43,354 nt of DNA, from contig JAFBIW010000016.1 in NCBI GenBank assembly GCA_021531865.1, forward strand, positions 1 through 43,354, written 5' to 3'. Of the stretch, positions 7,100-15,176 are shown one piece after another. Made by a program: the position numbers and the translations under genes. The notes under the pieces are model-generated. The model ran no database searches, was not told where the DNA came from, and worked only from the letters and a program-made list of their open reading frames with translations. This DNA comes from Butyricicoccus pullicaecorum. Its GTDB lineage: Bacteria > Bacillota > Clostridia > Oscillospirales > Butyricicoccaceae. Each line of letters opens with the position of its first letter. Within the stretch, counting starts at the first letter, position 1.

Positions 7100-8137
7100 A
7101 TGAATTTGAAAAGAATTGCGGCGCTTGGCTGCGCCTGCGCGCTCCTGCTGACCGCCTGCGGCGGCAAGACCGACAACGCGTCGTCCGACAACGGCGGTGC
7201 GTCCGCCGTACAGGTCACCGACGAACAGAAGCAGGCCGCCGCCCTGACCGTGGACGGCGTGACCTTCACCGCGCAGGACTACGCCGCCGCCTATCTCTAC
7301 AACAAGGGCAATTTGCAGACCCTGCTGAGCCAGTACGGTCTGATCGAGGACGATTTCCTCGAGACCGAGCAAGGCGCTTCCGACTATCACGACAAGATTG
7401 CCGACATGGCCGAGGAACAGCTCGAATATATCGCGGTCTGCGAGAACCAGATGGCCGCGGCCGGACTGACGCTGGACGAAGCCAGGCTGGACGAGCAGCT
7501 TGCCTCCCAGACCGAGCAGCTCGGCGGGGAGGACGCGATGAACACCTACCTCGAAAAAGCGGGCATCTCGATGGCGCAGTACCGCCGCTTTGCCTCGATG
7601 AACGTCATGGTTGAGCAGCTCCGGGCGGACGAAGCCGCCAAGAACCCGGAGGCGGTGCGCGCCTATTTTGACGAAAACTACCTGCGCTGCAAGCACGTGC
7701 TCATCAAGACCGTGGACGACAGCGGCAACGAGCTTTCCGATCAGGCCGGACTGGAGGCCAAGGCCAAGGAGGTCGCGGAAAAGGCGCGGGGCGGCGCGGA
7801 CTTCGACGCGCTGATCGCCGAATATAACGAAGACCCGGGCATGACGACCAATCCGGACGGCTATGTCTTTGCCGAGGGCACGATGGTCGACGAGTTCTAT
7901 GAGGGCACCAGGGCGCTGGCGGAAAACGCCGTGTCCGACCCGATCAAGACCAGCTACGGCTGGCACGTCATCCTGCGCCTGCCCCTGCGCGACGCGGACT
8001 ACACCGCCAATCAGACCGGCGTCACCGCCAAGCGCTTCGCCGCGCTGGCCGCAGAATGGGTCGAGCATGCAAAGGTCGAGGAAGGCGCCGCGCTGGACGA
8101 GATCACCTATGCGACCGCGGCCGCGTATGCCGCGTGA
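7100..8137 (+). CDS. Parvulin-type peptidyl-prolyl isomerase lipoprotein (PrsA/SurA-like)
   Basis: The 345-residue protein is an exported foldase. It begins MNLKRIAALGCACALLLTAC, a lipoprotein signal with lipobox LTAC, so it is anchored to the outer face of the membrane. A SurA_N-like helical region follows (about 50-185), then a parvulin rotamase domain (about 190-300) recognised by 'CKHVLIKTVDDSG', 'FDALIAEYNEDPG' and 'TSYGWHVILRL'. It catalyses prolyl cis-trans isomerization and helps fold secreted proteins. The ATG is set by GGAAGGAGAAG and the lipobox distance; an in-frame ATG at 7076 would lengthen the signal peptide without support. It is monocistronic between its own promoter and a terminator. 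Confidence 0.9.
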   Translation: MNLKRIAALGCACALLLTACGGKTDNASSDNGGASAVQVTDEQKQAAALTVDGVTFTAQDYAAAYLYNKGNLQTLLSQYGLIEDDFLETEQGASDYHDKIADMAEEQLEYIAVCENQMAAAGLTLDEARLDEQLASQTEQLGGEDAMNTYLEKAGISMAQYRRFASMNVMVEQLRADEAAKNPEAVRAYFDENYLRCKHVLIKTVDDSGNELSDQAGLEAKAKEVAEKARGGADFDALIAEYNEDPGMTTNPDGYVFAEGTMVDEFYEGTRALAENAVSDPIKTSYGWHVILRLPLRDADYTANQTGVTAKRFAALAAEWVEHAKVEEGAALDEITYATAAAYAA

Positions 8138-8169
8138 TCCCGGAAATCAAACGAAAACTGTGCAATAGA

Positions 8170-8211
8170 TGAAAAAAAGAGGGTCGAGCCGCCGGTTCGG
8201 CCCTCTTTTTT
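8170..8211. terminator. Bidirectional terminator after the foldase gene
   Basis: A-run, stem AGAGGG..GAGCC / GGTTCGGCCCTCT (with G-U pairs) and a T-run of seven lie at 8172-8211. Runs on both flanks allow use from either strand. Confidence 0.85.
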
Positions 8212-8257
8212 GCGCGAAATCGGCGGTCGAAGCCCACGGAAATGCCCGGATTTTTCC

Positions 8258-8280
8258 GGAACGTTTGCGGAAACGTTCAC
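8258..8280. promoter_or_regulatory. Twin half-consensus LacI-type sites upstream of the SLH gene
   Basis: Two CG-centred sites lie 12 bp apart: GGAACGTTTGC (8258-8268) and GGAAACGTTCAC (8269-8280). They resemble the stronger palindrome at 8361 and lie upstream of the promoter at 8315-8343. Confidence 0.45.
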
Positions 8281-8314
8281 AAAACGAAGCCGGATTTGCT
8301 GGACAAAAGGTGTA

Positions 8315-8343
8315 TTGATTTCAAAAAGTTGTCTGGTTATAAT
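8315..8343 (+). promoter_or_regulatory. Promoter of the SLH metallophosphoesterase gene
   Basis: TTGATT (8315-8320) and a perfect TATAAT (8338-8343) are 17 bp apart, with a LacI-type palindrome about 18 bp downstream of the -10. Confidence 0.75.
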
Positions 8344-8357
8344 ATAAACATCAATTA

Positions 8358-8371
8358 CGCAAACGTTTACA
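8358..8371. promoter_or_regulatory. LacI-type operator (CGCAAACGTTTACA)
   Basis: The palindromic core AAACGTTT (8361-8368) with the central CpG typical of LacI-family operators lies at the predicted start of transcription. Binding here would block initiation. The same core occurs at 12039, 14787 and 15131. Confidence 0.65.
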
Positions 8372-8608
8372 ATAAGCAATATGCACAAAGTTTGCGCAAT
8401 GACAGGAAGAAATCACGGAAGAAAGGCGGGAGATGAAAGACCAAGACGGAGGACGTGCTTCTCCGAAGAGAAACCTGACCCAGGCACATGCCGGTTTCGC
8501 CATCCCCGCCCGTGCGCGGGGCATTGTCCGTTTTGGACGGGGAATCCGGCGGCGGCCGTCCCGCTTCTGACGCCGGACGGCGGCCAAGAGAAAGAAGGAG
8601 GAAAGTCA
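8372..8608 (+). other. Long 5' leader of the SLH gene, unassigned
   Basis: About 235 nt separate the operator from the start codon. The stretch is GC-rich with several inverted repeats (for example around 8545-8596, GGCGGCCGTCC facing GGACGGCGGCC). The frame is open through it but has no signal peptide. I recognise no known riboswitch here. Confidence 0.4.
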
Positions 8609-11600
8609 ATGAAACGTTTGCTTAGTACGATGCTCAGCGCGACCATGCTCCTCTCCGCGCTGGCGGTTCCCGCCTCAGCGGCCGGCGACAAGGCCAAGGG
8701 CACACCGCCGACCTATAACGAGGCGACCGGCTGCTACGAAATTTCGACCCCGGAGCAGCTTGTTTACCTCTCGGGCACGTGGAAGGACCCGGCCTACCGC
8801 ACGGCCAACTTCGTGCTGACGGCCGATATCGACATGGCCGGCATCGAGGGCTTCAAGCCGATCGCGTCCAAGAAGAACGAGGGCTATCTCGGCACCTTTG
8901 ACGGCCAGTTCCACGCGATCAAGAACCTGAAGATCGACTATCCCAAGAAGTACGTCGGCCTGTTCGGCTACGTCGGCAACGAGAACGAACCGGCCTTCAT
9001 CAAGAACGTCGCCCTGCTCGACTGCGAGATCCACGGCCAGCAGAACGTCGGCGGTCTGGTAGGCGTTGACTACGGCACGATCACGAACTGCCTCGTCACC
9101 GGTAAGGTCCGGGTCGACGACCTGTCGAACTCCCATACCGGCGGCGGCATCGCGGGCAAGGTCAAGGAGGGCGAAGGCCCGGTCGTCGGCAAGGTCGATA
9201 ACTGCTATGTCGACGCGATCCTCGAAGCGCCGTATGACGTCGGCGGCATCGCGGGCATTCAGGACGGCGGCGGCTACGTCGGCCACAGCTTCGCGACCGG
9301 TTCGGTCGAGGCCTACGGCGACCAGGGCGCGGCCGGCGGCATCGCCGGTTCGTTCAACGCCGGTCAGGACATCACCGGCTGCGTTTCGGCGCAGACCTTC
9401 ATCAAGGGCACGCAGAAGTCGGATAAGATCGTCGGCCAGCTCGACGACGAATCGGCTTACAACATCGTCAACAATATCGCATGGGAAGGCACCAACCTGC
9501 AGGCGGTCGAGCCGGATTTCCAGCCGATCCAGTGGGAGGACGTTTCCACCGCCAAGCTGCAGGATCAGCAGACCTACATCGACCTCGGCTGGGACTTTGA
9601 CAAGGACTGGTCGTGGAACGAAGAGACCAAGTCGCCCTATCTGAAGGGCTTCGACGCCTCCCTGTTCGAAGCGCCCGACTACACCGTTTCGGGCACCCGC
9701 CTGATCTCCCGTGCGCTCAACGAGGCCGATCAGAACGGCAAGGCGCAGGTTTCCCTGCGCGTCGTCGGTGACGAGACCGTCGCATCCGCTGTCGTTCATT
9801 ACAGCGCGGCGCAGGTCATCGCCTCCGAGGATCTGCCCACCTTCGACGTTTCCTCGGTCGTTCTCGACCAGACCGTCGAGATGAAGGGCGGAAACGGCGT
9901 TTACACCGCCTCCCTCCCGACCGACAAGGCGGGCTATATTTTCTACTACATCGAGGTCAAGACCGACAAGGGCACCTACTATAAGCCCTACGACAAGAAT
10001 GACCCCATCCGCCTGTTCATCGACGACGGCACCATTCTGGGCGCACCCGCGCAGATCACGCTGGTGCCTGACACCAAGCAGGGCAATATCCGCGTCAATT
10101 GGGTCACCGTACCCGAGGTACGCGAGTCTGTCGTAAAGTATCGCGTCAAGGGCGCGTCCGAATGGAATACCGTCAAGGGCACCTCCTTTGTCGACGCGGT
10201 CACCCCGGGCTGGAAGGAGCTGGCGACCCATCAGGCCGTGCTCGCGGATCTGCCCGCGGACGCCGAGATTGAGTATCAGGTGGGCGACGGCAAGGACTTC
10301 ATGAGCCAGACCTACACCTTCCGTGCACCTGCGGCAGAGGACGCCGATTCCTTCTCGTTCATCTTCGTTGCCGACCCGCAGTCGGTCACGCAGGATGACT
10401 ACATGTCCTTCAAGAAGTCCATGGACTACGCGACCAAGCTGACCCAGCCCGCGTTCATCGTATCGGGCGGCGACACCACGCAGGACGGCTACAAGGCGAC
10501 CGAGTGGGAGAACTGCTTCGCGGTCATGGGCGATTACTACGCCTCCATCCCGACCATCACCGTACCCGGCAACCACGAGATGAAGGGCGACTGGGGCTTC
10601 GTCTCCTTCGCGCAGCGCTTCAACATGCCGGGCGGCGAGAGCGGCACCGAGTTTGACAACACCATCGGCTGCTTCGAATACGGCGATGCCTGCATCATCG
10701 CGCTCAACACCGAGGTCACCCCGCCGGCCGAGAAGCCCGAGATCATCCAGAAGCAGCTCAAGTGGGCTAAGGAGTGCTACGAGAAGTCGGACAAGAAGTG
10801 GCGCATCATGGTCGTCCATGCCGGCCCGTACACCTCGAACCATGACCCGCTGGAGGTACGCGACCTGTTCATCAACGACAGCCCGTACTCGATCGACGCA
10901 CTGGGCGTTGACCTGTTCCTGAACGGCCACGACCATATCTACATCCGCTCCTGCGCCAAGGGCGACGAGCGTGCAGAGCTGGGCGAGGGCACGACCTACA
11001 TCACCGGCGGCACCGTGGGCAACAAGTACTATGAGTACATGCCCGACCGCTCGGACAAGACGACCGTAAACTACCATGACGACGAGGATCGTCAGACCTT
11101 CTCGATCATCACCGTTTCCGAGGACTCGATCAACGGCAAGGCCTACTGGTGCCTGGACGATGATACCGATGCCAAGGAAGAGGCTGAATCCTGGGATAAC
11201 TGGGTGCTGGCCGACAACTACACCATCCGCAACACCCTGCGCGAGACCAAGGCCGACGTCAAGCTGGGCTTCACCGACGTCAAGGACTCCGACTGGTACT
11301 ATGACAACGTCGCCTACGTGGTTGGCAAGAACCTGTTCAAGGGCGACACCGAGACCACCTTCGCACCCGCTGCCGGCATGACCCGCGCGATGGTCGCGAC
11401 CGTGCTCTACCGTCTGGCGGGCGAGCCTGAGACCGATGCGGCTGCATCCTTCACCGACGTTCCGGCCGATGCGTACTATGCCAAGGCAGTTGCGTGGGCG
11501 GCCTCCAAGCAGATCGTCTCGGGCACCGGCGACAACAAGTTCTCGCCCAATCTGGCCGTCACCCGCGAGGAGATCGCCGCCATGCTGTACCGCTACGCGG

Positions 11601-11809
11601 ACGCGATGGGCAAGGTTCCGGCGGACGGCTGGTTCTACAACGGCGCAAGCTACACCGACGCCGCGGCGGTCTCGTCGTGGGCCAAGCAGGCGGTCGAATA
11701 CTGCTCGATGATGGGCGTTGTTTCCGGCAAGGACGGCGGCCGCTTCGATCCCAAGGGCAGCGCGCAGCGCTGTGAGTTCGCGGCCATGATCGACCGCTTC
11801 GCAGCGTAA
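8609..11809 (+). CDS. SLH-anchored secreted metallophosphoesterase with GLUG-type repeats
   Basis: This 1066-residue exported protein starts with a signal peptide (cleavage near VPASA-AG, residue 25). Residues about 45-345 hold GLUG-like beta-helix repeats ('VGGLVGVDYGTITNCLVTG', 'GGIAG...' four times). A fibronectin-like purple-acid-phosphatase N domain follows (about 480-580), then a calcineurin-type metallophosphoesterase (about 580-830) with metal motifs ADPQ, GGDTTQDG, GNHE, VVHAG and NGHDH. Three SLH domains (about 886-1066; 'FTDVKDSDWYYDNVAYV', 'FTDVPADAYYAKAVAWA', 'YTDAAAVSSWAKQAVEY') tie it to the cell wall. It probably releases phosphate groups from an outside substrate, which the repeats may bind. 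The start follows AAGGAGG. A LacI-type operator suggests substrate induction with the loci at 12-20 kb. Confidence 0.9.
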   Translation: MKRLLSTMLSATMLLSALAVPASAAGDKAKGTPPTYNEATGCYEISTPEQLVYLSGTWKDPAYRTANFVLTADIDMAGIEGFKPIASKKNEGYLGTFDGQFHAIKNLKIDYPKKYVGLFGYVGNENEPAFIKNVALLDCEIHGQQNVGGLVGVDYGTITNCLVTGKVRVDDLSNSHTGGGIAGKVKEGEGPVVGKVDNCYVDAILEAPYDVGGIAGIQDGGGYVGHSFATGSVEAYGDQGAAGGIAGSFNAGQDITGCVSAQTFIKGTQKSDKIVGQLDDESAYNIVNNIAWEGTNLQAVEPDFQPIQWEDVSTAKLQDQQTYIDLGWDFDKDWSWNEETKSPYLKGFDASLFEAPDYTVSGTRLISRALNEADQNGKAQVSLRVVGDETVASAVVHYSAAQVIASEDLPTFDVSSVVLDQTVEMKGGNGVYTASLPTDKAGYIFYYIEVKTDKGTYYKPYDKNDPIRLFIDDGTILGAPAQITLVPDTKQGNIRVNWVTVPEVRESVVKYRVKGASEWNTVKGTSFVDAVTPGWKELATHQAVLADLPADAEIEYQVGDGKDFMSQTYTFRAPAAEDADSFSFIFVADPQSVTQDDYMSFKKSMDYATKLTQPAFIVSGGDTTQDGYKATEWENCFAVMGDYYASIPTITVPGNHEMKGDWGFVSFAQRFNMPGGESGTEFDNTIGCFEYGDACIIALNTEVTPPAEKPEIIQKQLKWAKECYEKSDKKWRIMVVHAGPYTSNHDPLEVRDLFINDSPYSIDALGVDLFLNGHDHIYIRSCAKGDERAELGEGTTYITGGTVGNKYYEYMPDRSDKTTVNYHDDEDRQTFSIITVSEDSINGKAYWCLDDDTDAKEEAESWDNWVLADNYTIRNTLRETKADVKLGFTDVKDSDWYYDNVAYVVGKNLFKGDTETTFAPAAGMTRAMVATVLYRLAGEPETDAAASFTDVPADAYYAKAVAWAASKQIVSGTGDNKFSPNLAVTREEIAAMLYRYADAMGKVPADGWFYNGASYTDAAAVSSWAKQAVEYCSMMGVVSGKDGGRFDPKGSAQRCEFAAMIDRFAA

Positions 11810-11865
11810 GCATGCACCCGATTTTACCTGTCGATTTTTTCCTTTCATCTTCCAACCTTGTGTGG

Positions 11866-11902
11866 ACGGCGAACCGGGGAGCTTCCCCCGGTTCGCCGTT
11901 TC
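11866..11902 (+). terminator. Terminator of the SLH phosphoesterase gene
   Basis: A perfect 14-bp stem (11866-11879 with 11886-11899) with a 6-nt loop is followed by TTTC. The T-run is short but the stem is very stable. Confidence 0.7.
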
Positions 11903-11952
11903 ACTATGCGCTGAAAAAAGTTCGGAAAAACGGAAAAATCAAGAAAAAATGA

Positions 11953-11981
11953 TTGACTTTGAACGTGGAAAAAGCTATAAT
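11953..11981 (+). promoter_or_regulatory. Promoter of the PHP gene
   Basis: TTGACT (11953-11958) and a perfect TATAAT (11976-11981) have 17-bp spacing. The leader that follows contains a hairpin and a LacI-type palindrome. Confidence 0.8.
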
Positions 11982-11999
11982 GTAAGAGGAAAAGAAAAG

Positions 12000-12024
12000 C
12001 CCCCGCACCGGCGGGGGATCTTTT
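12000..12024 (+). terminator. Leader hairpin before the PHP gene
   Basis: A 7-bp stem CCCCCGC/GCGGGGG (12000-12006 with 12011-12017) is followed by ATCTTTT. It could be an attenuator or a leftover terminator; no competing structure was identified. Confidence 0.4.
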
Positions 12025-12035
12025 AAGGCAGTTTC

Positions 12036-12049
12036 CGTAAACGTTTTCG
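12036..12049. promoter_or_regulatory. LacI-type operator in the PHP leader
   Basis: CGTAAACGTTTTCG contains the core AAACGTTT (12039-12046). It lies about 55 bp downstream of the promoter, so it would act as a roadblock or serve a nearer promoter. Confidence 0.6.
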
Positions 12050-12092
12050 GTAGAGAATAAAAGGTTTGGCAAATAATCGAAAGGGATGATAT

Positions 12093-12788
12093 ATGATGTA
12101 TAAAATCGAACCCCATCTGCACACCAAGCACGTCAGCAAGTGCGGCTGGCTGTACGCCGAGGAGCTGGCCAAGGGCTATCACGAGGCGGGCTATGCCGCG
12201 ATCGCCGTCACCGATCACTACAACGTCAACACGTGGGAGTACCTCGGCATCGACCCCAAGCGGGAGGAGAGCGTCGTCTCCGAATTTCTGGACGGCTACG
12301 AGAAGCTCAAGGAGGCCTGTGCGCAGTACGATATCCGGGTCTACATGGGCGCTGAGCTGCGCTTTTACGAAAATGAAAACGATTACCTGTTCTACGGCTT
12401 CGATCCCGCGCTGCTCGCCCATCCGCACGAGATCATGAACATGGGCATTGCGCATTTCTCCAAGATGGCCCGTGCGCAGGGCGGTCTGCTGATTCAGGCG
12501 CATCCCTTCCGCACCAAGTGCGTGCCGGTCGCACCCATGTATCTCGACGGCATCGAGGTCTACAACGCCAGCCCGCGCCACCTGTACCACAACTACAACG
12601 ATTTCGCGATGGAGCTGGCTGAGAATCAGGGCTCGTCCTTCATCCGGACGGCCGGTTCGGACTGCCACCGCATCGAGGACATCGGCCGCAGCGGCATCCT
12701 GAGCGACACCCTGCCCGCCGATACCTACGAGCTGGCCGACCTGCTCCGCTCGGGCAATTATCAGCTCATCCTCCCGGCCGAGGCGTAA
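12093..12788 (+). CDS. PHP-domain phosphoesterase
   Basis: The 231-residue cytoplasmic protein is a stand-alone PHP (polymerase and histidinol phosphatase) domain, a trinuclear-metal fold that hydrolyses phosphoesters. Metal ligands can be read along the chain: PHLHTKHVS (8-16), VTDHYN (~36-41), E in 'MGAELRF' (~88), 'QAHPFRTK' (~136), and the terminal SDCHR (~190). It lacks the DNA polymerase or HisJ context. Known PHP enzymes cleave histidinol phosphate, nucleotides or cyclic sugar phosphates; the substrate here is unknown. The start is ATG 12093 (or the adjacent 12096) after AAAGGGAT. It has its own operator-bearing promoter, between the SLH phosphoesterase and the LacI/PfkB genes. Confidence 0.88.
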   Translation: MMYKIEPHLHTKHVSKCGWLYAEELAKGYHEAGYAAIAVTDHYNVNTWEYLGIDPKREESVVSEFLDGYEKLKEACAQYDIRVYMGAELRFYENENDYLFYGFDPALLAHPHEIMNMGIAHFSKMARAQGGLLIQAHPFRTKCVPVAPMYLDGIEVYNASPRHLYHNYNDFAMELAENQGSSFIRTAGSDCHRIEDIGRSGILSDTLPADTYELADLLRSGNYQLILPAEA

Positions 12789-12817
12789 GCCGCCCGGTTT
12801 TTCCCGTCATACAGCAC

Positions 12818-12856
12818 AATGCCCCGGGACGATTTCGGTCGTCCCGGGGCATTTTT
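12818..12856 (+). terminator. Terminator of the PHP gene
   Basis: A perfect 15-bp stem (12818-12832 with 12839-12853) with a 6-nt loop ends in a T-run (12852-12856). It lies between the convergent PHP and lacI-type genes. Confidence 0.9.
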
Positions 12857-12897
12857 GCGCGTGCAAAAGGGGGAAAAGGAGAGGGGAAGCGCGCGGG

Positions 12898-13944
12898 TCA
12901 GCGCGCGCTGCGGAGGGCGTGCGCCCGATCGAAGGGCGCGCAGGTGCTGCGCTCGATCAGGGCGGGGCGGATGACCCGGTGGGTGTATTCGCCCGGCGGA
13001 TTGTCCGAGAGCAGCTGCATCATCAGGCCGACGGCGGCCTCGGCAAGCTGCGGCTTGCGCTGGTCGATCGTCGTGAGCATGGTGCGGGACAGGCCGGAAT
13101 AGACGTAGTTGTCCAGACCGATGAGGGACAGGCTGCCCGGAATGTCAATCTGCAGCTCGTCCGCCGCCTTCATGACGCCCATGGCGACCGCGTCGGTCGC
13201 GGCGAAGATGGCCGAGCAGGGCCGGTCGGAGATGAAGAGCTGCTTGGCCAGCGCGTAGCCGCGCTCGAGGGTGGAGGAGCCGTCCGGATTGTCGACGGTG
13301 TTGGGCGTCAGTCCGGCGGCCTGCATGGCCTGCGCGTAGCCGGTGTAGCGGTGCTGGTGGGTGGCGCTGTTCGCGCGGCGGCCGAGATAAACGATGTCGC
13401 GGTGTCCCAGACCGATGAGGTATTCGGCGCCGATGCGCCCGGCGGTGTAGTTGTCCAGACTGACCGCGTTGCAGGCCGTGCCGCAGGAGGCGTTCATGCA
13501 GTCGCCCAGCAGGACGATGGGCACGGCGAACGAGCGGCTGGTGACATACGCATACACGTCGTCGTGGGAGCTGGCGATGATGACGCCGTCGACCTGATGC
13601 GCGATGAGGAACTGGAGCAGCTCGCCGATCTGCTGGAGGTCGTGCAGGCTGTTGCACATCATGACGTTGTAGTGGTGGCGGCGGGCGCAGATCTCGATGT
13701 TCAGGCCGATCTCGCCGTAATAGGGGTGGGAGATGTCGGGGATGATGAGACCGATGACGCCGGTCTTGTTGGAGACCAGACTGCGGGCGAGAGAATTGGC
13801 GCGGTAGCCCTCGCGGCGGCAGATCTCCTGAATGCGCGCGCGGGTCTCGGGGCTGATCTCAGGCGAATTGTTGAGCGCACGCGAGATGGTCGCGTAGGAT
13901 ACGCCGGCGATCTTTGCAATGTCCTTGATGGTGACACGTTTCAT
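12898..13944 (-). CDS. LacI-family transcriptional regulator 1
   Basis: The 348-residue repressor has the LacI helix-turn-helix at its start (MKRVTIKDIAKIAGVSYATI, then SRALNNSPEIS), a hinge helix 'ANSLARSLVSNKTG', and a periplasmic-binding-protein-like effector domain (about 60-335) with 'VIGLIIPDISHPYYGEI' and 'CSAIFAATDAVAMGVM'. Such proteins bind CG-centred palindromes and release them on sugar or sugar-phosphate binding. Start 13944 follows AAAGGACTGA; an upstream in-frame ATG would add residues before the DNA-binding domain. It lies downstream of a PfkB kinase on the same strand and is the likely binder of the AAACGTTT sites nearby, together with or instead of the second LacI protein at 21206. 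Confidence 0.93.
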   Translation of the reverse strand: MKRVTIKDIAKIAGVSYATISRALNNSPEISPETRARIQEICRREGYRANSLARSLVSNKTGVIGLIIPDISHPYYGEIGLNIEICARRHHYNVMMCNSLHDLQQIGELLQFLIAHQVDGVIIASSHDDVYAYVTSRSFAVPIVLLGDCMNASCGTACNAVSLDNYTAGRIGAEYLIGLGHRDIVYLGRRANSATHQHRYTGYAQAMQAAGLTPNTVDNPDGSSTLERGYALAKQLFISDRPCSAIFAATDAVAMGVMKAADELQIDIPGSLSLIGLDNYVYSGLSRTMLTTIDQRKPQLAEAAVGLMMQLLSDNPPGEYTHRVIRPALIERSTCAPFDRAHALRSAR

Positions 13945-14043
13945 GGGGGGTTCAGTCCTTTCCAAAACGCCGGTTGGTCGTTTCGCTCTTTTTATGATAC
14001 CGCTTTTTTCGTCGTCCGGCAAGAGGGGCGAAGCAGTTTCGGC

Positions 14044-14922
14044 TTACTTGTAGAAGGCTTCGATGTAGTCGAGCACGTCCTGCTTGGTGCCGGCGAAGGG
14101 GCCGGGGGTCTCCATTTTGAGGGAGACGCAGGCGGTCGCGTACTGCAGAGCCTCCGGGATGGGAGCGCCCAGCATGCGCATGGCCAGATAGGAGCCGAAG
14201 ACGGTGTCGCCGCGGCCGGTGCGGCCGGAGAGGTTGCGCGCCTTGACCGGGCAGGTGTAGAACGCCTTGCCGTCGCAGACCAGCATACTCTCGTTGTGGG
14301 AGATCATGACCTCCTTCGCGCCCCAGGCCTGCAGCTTGGCGGCAGCCAGACGGCGGTCGGTCGTGCCGGTCAGGATCTCGGCCTCGGCCGCGTCGGTCTT
14401 GAGGAAGTCGAGATAGGGCAGCATTTCCTTTTTGTCAGCCCAGTCGTGGAAGTTCATGACGCCGTTCTCGTTGTGGCGCAGGAAGCCCTGTATGTCGGCC
14501 GCAACCTTGCCGCGCTTGGACAGCTCGATGATCAGCTCGTTCGGGAAATCGCCGTAGAGCAGGCCGGCCAGATGGTACAGGCCGCAGTCAACGTCGGGGA
14601 TCTGGTCGGGGGTGATCGGGTCGGACTGCGCCTGGCAGGTTGCGCGGCGGCGCTCCCGGTCGGGGGTGAAGTATTCGTTGCGCATGAGGGTGGTCACGGG
14701 CGAGGGCAGGATGGCGGTGTGATCCTTGGGCATCGGAAAAGTGTCCAGAATGTCGGTATCGGCCGGATTTGCCTTGACGGATGCGAAAACGTTTGCACCC
14801 GCGGCCGCAGCAGCAGGCGCGCAGAAGGTCACGGCGCCGCCGATGACCCGGCTTTCGGTGCCGTCAAAGTCGATGTTGCAGTCCATTGTGCAGGGACCGA
14901 TGAACATAATGTCATATTTCAT
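14044..14922 (-). CDS. PfkB-family carbohydrate kinase 1
   Basis: The 292-residue ribokinase-type enzyme phosphorylates a sugar, polyol or nucleoside with ATP. The substrate-side start 'IGPCTMDCNIDFDG' and GGA motif, and the C-terminal 'SGRTGRGDT' anion-hole region with catalytic Asp, are visible. The usual GAGD is GRGD here, which also holds for its paralog at 24901. ATG 14922 is chosen because GGAGG is 8 nt upstream; a TTG at 14937 would overlap the ribosome site. It is the first gene of a minus-strand unit with LacI regulator 1, and is divergent from the HAD-transporter operon. A LacI-type palindrome lies inside the gene (14787-14794) and another in its leader. The substrate is not recognisable. 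Confidence 0.88.
   Translation of the reverse strand: MKYDIMFIGPCTMDCNIDFDGTESRVIGGAVTFCAPAAAAAGANVFASVKANPADTDILDTFPMPKDHTAILPSPVTTLMRNEYFTPDRERRRATCQAQSDPITPDQIPDVDCGLYHLAGLLYGDFPNELIIELSKRGKVAADIQGFLRHNENGVMNFHDWADKKEMLPYLDFLKTDAAEAEILTGTTDRRLAAAKLQAWGAKEVMISHNESMLVCDGKAFYTCPVKARNLSGRTGRGDTVFGSYLAMRMLGAPIPEALQYATACVSLKMETPGPFAGTKQDVLDYIEAFYK
14785..14796. promoter_or_regulatory. Intragenic LacI-type operator in the PfkB gene
   Basis: AAACGTTT at 14787-14794, flanked by GCGA and GCAC, lies about 130 bp inside the PfkB coding region and about 344 bp from the matching site at 15131. Auxiliary operators at such distance can support looping by tetrameric LacI proteins. A chance match within codons is possible. 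Confidence 0.4.
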
Positions 14923-14947
14923 TGAAAATACCTCCAATTTTACTTTC

Positions 14948-14960
14948 TCAACCGTTTGCG
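14948..14960. promoter_or_regulatory. LacI-type operator before PfkB kinase 1
   Basis: CAACCGTTTGCG (core AACCGTTT at 14950-14957, central CpG) sits between the likely -10 TATAAT (minus strand, 14981-14986) and the ribosome site. No good -35 was seen for that -10. Confidence 0.5.
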
Positions 14961-15086
14961 TGGTTTGATTTTATGATACCATTATAACAGCCGTTCCCGC
15001 ACAGGGCTATTGTCAGTTCTGTCCAAAAATATCGGGTGGAAATTCGTGCAACTGGTAAAAATGATTGTCAGAGGGTGGACTTTGTA

Positions 15087-15118
15087 TTGACAGAACAGGG
15101 GGATAATGGTACTATAAT
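15087..15118 (+). promoter_or_regulatory. Promoter of the HAD-ABC importer operon
   Basis: TTGACA (15087-15092) is followed at 17 bp by TACTAT (15110-15115), overlapping a TATAAT at 15113-15118 (20-bp spacing). The LacI-type palindrome at 15131 lies at the expected transcript start. Confidence 0.7.
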
Positions 15119-15127
15119 ATCACACAC

Positions 15128-15142
15128 CGAAAACGTTTGCGG
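15128..15142. promoter_or_regulatory. LacI-type operator of the HAD-ABC operon
   Basis: CGAAAACGTTTGCGG contains AAACGTTT (15131-15138) flanked by CGA/GCG, the best palindrome of the set. It overlaps the start of transcription and is 39 bp before the first codon. Confidence 0.7.
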
Positions 15143-15176
15143 ATTCAACACAAACCCTGGCTGGAAAGGACATCGG

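Noticed and set aside
8381-8608. Start of the SLH protein at 8381
   Set aside because: The added 76 residues are basic, lack a signal sequence and would hide the real signal peptide; AAGGAGG sits just before 8609.
8675-11848. A 1057-codon open frame on the minus strand across the SLH phosphoesterase gene
   Set aside because: It is antisense to a gene with a signal peptide, catalytic motifs and SLH domains; its protein is a monotonous Gly/Val/Asp/Leu/Arg mix typical of GC-rich shadow frames, and it has no ribosome site or family motifs.
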